Positions 20,453 to 23,990 of a stretch of 23,990 nucleotides of DNA are shown here, one piece after another; within the stretch, counting starts at the first letter, position 1; each line of letters starts with the position of its first letter. The DNA is from a virus, in IMG/VR virus record IMGVR_UViG_3300021957_000302, positions 1-23,990 of that record. The stretch is one strand, 5' to 3'. The notes below the pieces were generated by a model. It was given only the letters and a program-made list of their open reading frames with translations, ran no database searches and was not told the origin of the DNA. Both the position numbers and the translations under genes were made by a program.

Positions 20453-22987
20453 ATGGCGATTATAACCGATCCTGACAATCTAGACAGATTACAGGTTTTA
20501 GTTGATTATTATAATCAAAAGATAGGTATCAAGCCTGTCCTTTCTTCTGCTCCTCTGGTTGATTACGGCCTTTTGGCAGAAACCGGAGTTGGAGAAACCC
20601 AAGGAGACCAACCTTACCCATATGCCTTCAAGGATGCTACCCAAGACTTTGTAAGTTCTGGTGTTGCTTCTGGAGACATACTAACTATCCTTAACGGTCA
20701 AAATATTAACCACTGGACTGTTACGGGTCTAGTCGGATCGACTGGCCTATTGGTCAATTCTGCTTTTGGAGCTACAGGAGAAACAGATATTAATTATGCT
20801 GTCCTCACTGATGTCGGTGGAACAGTGACTGACGGAGCTACGCTTCAGGCTGTATATTCATTCTTGAAAGAAGAATGGAAAACTGCTGGTTCTGGCTTTG
20901 TCGATCTTATTCAGTTTATATTCCCTCTCGAATCTATTACTAGAGAGCAGTTTGAAATCGGTGGTGCTACCCACGGAGATTTTGACTGGAGAGACAATGA
21001 CACCAGAGAGCTTATTCGTACTGGTGGATGGGCTAGACTAGACAGTGCAGGTACAACGAAGCAAGAATATGCTGGAGTTATTACTCTTGGTGAACTTGAC
21101 ACAGACACTCAGGTTTATTACCAGCAAGTAGATTCTACTTCTGGAACAGCTACTGACCCTAAGAACTTTGTTTTGACAGGCCCAGTTAATCAGGCTATTC
21201 TAGTTAGAGATGTAGATGCCGGAGATGACTTTAGAACCTTCCTAAAGATTTTTGCACGTAAAAAAGGAAAGTCCTTCACTCAGTCAGCTATTGCCGATAT
21301 TGGTGTTACCTCTCTTGAGTCTATCGTTAACAGATTCCCTGTTACGCACGGCGATGACCCTGCGATTGTAGCTACAGACGGTGAGCTTGCAGGTGGAACT
21401 ACCGTATACCAAAGCCTTGAAGATGTAGTAGATGGAACAGACGGTGCTACTGTAGCGAACGCCGCTACCGCTCAAGAAAACACGTTTACATTTAATGTTT
21501 CTGCTGGAGATTTTACAGCCTCTGGAGTTCAAGTAAAAGACGTTGTTCTTTTAAGTGGAGTTGACGCAGCGATTGACAACGACTACTTTGAGGTTGTTTC
21601 TGTAGATTCAGCAACATCCTTAACCCTACTTCAAGAGCCGACTGTTGCAATACCAACCGAAGGTAGTGTTACATTTGGTGTAAAGTCAAGGCTTCGTTCT
21701 GCCGAGCTTTCTGATGGCTCTATCCAAGCATTTGGTGGCTCTGATTTAAATTCAGGAAACCTTGTTAGTGCTGCTGCTGACTTTACAAATTCAGGTGTAG
21801 TAGCAGGAGACGTAGTTGGAATCTTAGCTTCTGGTGCAGACGACACGGTTGTTAATGTGGGAACATACCAAGTTCTAGCAAGAACAAACGCTACAACTCT
21901 AGTTCTTGATACTAAAGATCAAAATTTCCCAACAGCAGCTTCTCCGACAGCGTTTAATTACGAAGTTTACAGACCGGGAATGTTCTTGCAGTACAAAGAA
22001 GAGACAGCGACCAACCTAACTTCTACTGGTGGATTTACATTTTCCGCTGGAACTCCTGACACTATTCAAAACTTAGACAATACAGATTTTGAAGATAGTG
22101 GCTATGTAGTAGGAGGTGTTATTAGAGTTGGCGGTGCTAATACAGCAGCTAATGATGGAGCTTATATAATTTCTGGAATTAGCACTTCTACATTCAGTAA
22201 TGATACGATTAGTCTTTTGCAGAACAATACGCTAAGTAACGATGTTGGTGATACTGCACCTACTGTTAGTGGAGAAAATGGATTCTTACGTTCTCCTCAA
22301 GATCAGGCGTTCAGCTATAACTGGAGACTGTTTGGAAACAACGGAACTCTTTCTGAATGTTATCAGTGGTTGCAGAAGCAGCTAAGAAGAGGTTTTGCTA
22401 CAAGTCTAAATGATGGAGATTTCCGTAGTGTATCTGACATTGATACCTCAAGCACATCTTTCCGTGGTGACATTACAGACCTCTTGATGAGATTTGCTTC
22501 TCCTAACGGTACTACATTAAACTTGTTTATTGACGACCTAAACTCTTCTGAGAAAAACAATGTTACCTTCGAAGACCTACTAGGTGTCGGAAGAAACTTT
22601 GCGTTTATCTCAACAGTTAGTATTTCTGTAAACCAGAACCTAATTGACGATGTAGGTACAAAACTTGTTGTATTCTTTACCAACGATGATGCTGGAGATA
22701 ACACAGGACGCGATTATGGTACAGATGAGGCGATTATTGTTAAAACAACAGCAGGTACTGATATGGTTGAGTTTGACCCGTCACTATCTCCTGTAGATTT
22801 TGAGTTTGATTTTGACAACAACACTCAAAGGGGTTCAGCGTCTGCTGGAGAAAATGCCCCAGTCACTATCGTTGCTATCGGACTAGGCACAGCCCAGTAT
22901 GTTTCTACTGCTGGTACTGTAACAAGACAGAACACTAATGTTTTCTCTCTTGTATCTGCTCTCGAACGTAACTTTAGCAATCCGTAA
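20453..22987 (+). CDS. Large virion structural protein with repeated beta units (844 aa)
   Basis: A large Gly/Ser/Thr/Asp-rich protein. The N-terminal part (MAIITDPDNLDRLQVLVDYYNQKIGIKPVL) is followed by four related beta units, each starting DF-x-x-SG and marked by GD or KD and a NYF/Y-V-V strand. The Asp residues lie at 65, 353, 443 and 545. A different domain lies between unit 1 and unit 2 (about 150-310, including LIQFIFPLESITREQFEIGG and FLKIFARKKGKSF). After the units, the C-terminal ~200 residues include LRRGFATSLNDGDFRSVSDI and end LVSALERNFSNP. The cysteines are few. It is probably a tail, baseplate or fibre-network component. A GGAG site precedes ATG 20453, and a terminator follows the stop. 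I cannot assign it to a named family. Confidence 0.75.
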   Translation: MAIITDPDNLDRLQVLVDYYNQKIGIKPVLSSAPLVDYGLLAETGVGETQGDQPYPYAFKDATQDFVSSGVASGDILTILNGQNINHWTVTGLVGSTGLLVNSAFGATGETDINYAVLTDVGGTVTDGATLQAVYSFLKEEWKTAGSGFVDLIQFIFPLESITREQFEIGGATHGDFDWRDNDTRELIRTGGWARLDSAGTTKQEYAGVITLGELDTDTQVYYQQVDSTSGTATDPKNFVLTGPVNQAILVRDVDAGDDFRTFLKIFARKKGKSFTQSAIADIGVTSLESIVNRFPVTHGDDPAIVATDGELAGGTTVYQSLEDVVDGTDGATVANAATAQENTFTFNVSAGDFTASGVQVKDVVLLSGVDAAIDNDYFEVVSVDSATSLTLLQEPTVAIPTEGSVTFGVKSRLRSAELSDGSIQAFGGSDLNSGNLVSAAADFTNSGVVAGDVVGILASGADDTVVNVGTYQVLARTNATTLVLDTKDQNFPTAASPTAFNYEVYRPGMFLQYKEETATNLTSTGGFTFSAGTPDTIQNLDNTDFEDSGYVVGGVIRVGGANTAANDGAYIISGISTSTFSNDTISLLQNNTLSNDVGDTAPTVSGENGFLRSPQDQAFSYNWRLFGNNGTLSECYQWLQKQLRRGFATSLNDGDFRSVSDIDTSSTSFRGDITDLLMRFASPNGTTLNLFIDDLNSSEKNNVTFEDLLGVGRNFAFISTVSISVNQNLIDDVGTKLVVFFTNDDAGDNTGRDYGTDEAIIVKTTAGTDMVEFDPSLSPVDFEFDFDNNTQRGSASAGENAPVTIVAIGLGTAQYVSTAGTVTRQNTNVFSLVSALERNFSNP

Positions 22988-22995
22988 TTTTTGAC

Positions 22996-23042
22996 AACGA
23001 ATTAAATCCTCCCTGTTTCGACGGGGAGGAGTTCGTTTTTTT
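22996..23042 (+). terminator. Rho-independent terminator with TTCG loop
   Basis: A ten-pair stem (23007-23016 with 23021-23030, one T-G pair) closes a TTCG tetraloop, and a further outer stem (22996-23001 with 23032-23037) lies beyond an internal loop. A T run follows (23036-23042). It ends the transcript after the 844-residue gene, with a new gene starting 16 bases beyond. Confidence 0.9.
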
Positions 23043-23057
23043 ATATAAGGAATAGAT

Positions 23058-23990
23058 ATGAGTGGTTCAGAAAACGGGTTTGTAAGATTACCTCCTGACA
23101 GTACGGGTAAAAAGTCTGGTGCTGCCGGTCGTTTGATTATAGACTTTACAGGAGAAGCCGAAAGCCCAGAGTTTCAGATAGGGCAAACGGTAACTGGGGG
23201 TTCTAGCAATGCTACAGGAAGAATAACAGGTATTACTAGGGACGGGTTTACTGACGGAGAAGGTCAGTTATTCATTGATGTAGATTCGGTAGAGAACGGC
23301 CCTTTTTCTTTAGGTGAAAACCTTCTTGTTGGTGTTACTACCTACGCACAAATTAAAGGTGCGGCTGATTTAAACGAAATATATTACCAAAAAGACGTAA
23401 TAGTAGATAGGGACAATCCGAATAGGGCTTTAACTTTAGACGACAGAGGTGCTGCTAATGTAAGATTTACAGATGGTCAGCCGTCTTTAAGTACGTTTGG
23501 TGGTTTGATAGTAGACGGGCCAGAGTCTGTAAGGCATTATGTATATGCTTACGATGGTTTAGACGACAGGTTTTATTCTGTTACATCTGGAAGTGGAGAC
23601 ATAACGTACTTACCTAATGAAAGGTCGGTTTTGTTTGATACCAACGGAACTGCTTCTGGAGACTTATCGCAAAGAACATCGCATTTTTATCATCCGTATC
23701 AGCCGGGTTCAATGCTAAGAATAATGCAAACTATTGTTCTTGGAGATTCTGGAAAAGACGGGGTAAGAAGACGATGGGGTTACTTTGATGACAATAATGG
23801 TTTATACTGGGAATTAAGAGGTACTGAGTTATGTGTTGTAAACAGAAGTAATACTGAAGGAACAGTAACAGAAGATGCAGTAACACAAAGTGACTGGAAT
23901 AGAGATAAGCTAGACGGGTCAACAAGGTTTGATATAGACGTTACAAAAACAAACCTATACTGGATAGACTTTCAGTGGCTCGGTGTAGGC
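23058..23990 (+). CDS. Virion structural protein, N-terminal part (runs off window)
   Basis: From ATG 23058, with an AAGGAA site 9 bases upstream, the frame is open for 311 codons to the window end. The protein begins MSGSENGFVRLPPDSTGKKSG, followed by a small beta domain (about 30-105) holding FQIGQTVTGGSSNATGRITGI and FSLGENLLVG. Such F-x-x-G-x-T-V-x-G and F-x-x-GENL units occur in phage tail and baseplate-type proteins. Later parts include DLNEIYYQKDVIVDRDNPNRALTLDDRGAANVRF and, at the edge, YWIDFQWLGVG. The last is a segment I associate with structural proteins of large marine phages. The C-terminus is missing, so its length and exact role cannot be judged. It starts a new transcription unit after the terminator; no promoter box is evident in the 16-base gap. 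Confidence 0.7.
   Translation, partial: MSGSENGFVRLPPDSTGKKSGAAGRLIIDFTGEAESPEFQIGQTVTGGSSNATGRITGITRDGFTDGEGQLFIDVDSVENGPFSLGENLLVGVTTYAQIKGAADLNEIYYQKDVIVDRDNPNRALTLDDRGAANVRFTDGQPSLSTFGGLIVDGPESVRHYVYAYDGLDDRFYSVTSGSGDITYLPNERSVLFDTNGTASGDLSQRTSHFYHPYQPGSMLRIMQTIVLGDSGKDGVRRRWGYFDDNNGLYWELRGTELCVVNRSNTEGTVTEDAVTQSDWNRDKLDGSTRFDIDVTKTNLYWIDFQWLGVG

Noticed and set aside
23731-23925. 64-residue minus-strand frame near the window end
   Set aside because: It lies opposite a long continuous plus-strand structural gene and has no ribosome site; shadow.
1-23990. tRNA genes, CRISPR arrays, integrase, transposase or attachment sites
   Set aside because: Read through both strands without seeing a cloverleaf-type sequence, spaced repeat array, recombinase motif or terminal inverted repeat pair. 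A dedicated search (for example a tRNA covariance model) would be needed to exclude a weak tRNA.

Overview
The window is part of the genome of a tailed double-stranded DNA phage (Caudoviricetes). Packaging, capsid and virion genes lie in one long plus-strand array, with small gaps or 1-to-44-base overlaps between most genes and strong Shine-Dalgarno sites. Base composition is moderately AT-rich. Several virion proteins have sequence styles I associate with phages from aquatic bacteria. The host cannot be named from the sequence. An LPS-type glycosyltransferase and a GDP-mannose dehydratase hint at a Gram-negative host, but that is inference. There are no tRNA genes, CRISPR arrays, integrase or insertion sequences that I can see.

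Layout. (1) 1-272: the start of a minus-strand DNA-binding protein and a divergent regulatory gap. (2) 273-2033: two small proteins, a sigma-70 region-2-like protein with a cysteine cluster, and a helix-turn-helix protein with a helical body (possibly the small terminase). (3) 2033-4236: a sugar pair, a CAP10/GT90-type glycosyltransferase and GDP-mannose 4,6-dehydratase, coupled by TAATG junctions. (4) 4193-7128: packaging and nuclease genes, namely HNH, ERCC4-type nuclease and large terminase. (5) 7191-11123: an insertion between terminase and portal holding two tandem paralogous cysteine-containing proteins and a sulfotransferase. (6) 11126-16350: portal, prohead protease with a nested scaffold, decoration protein and major capsid protein, closed by a strong terminator at 16374-16410. 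(7) 16431-22987: virion surface or tail-type proteins plus a 59-residue protein and a 79-residue cysteine-rich protein, closed by a second terminator near 23040. (8) 23058 to the end: another virion protein running off the window.

How it works together. The phage sigma-like protein and the HTH proteins are candidates for switching on the late array. The HNH, ERCC4, terminase and portal genes form the packaging motor. The protease/scaffold, decoration and capsid genes build an HK97-type head. The most distinctive aspect is three carbohydrate-active genes (GT90, GMD, sulfotransferase) interspersed with packaging and virion genes, together with duplicated surface-type proteins. They could modify either the host surface or the virion itself, and the sequence alone does not decide between these.
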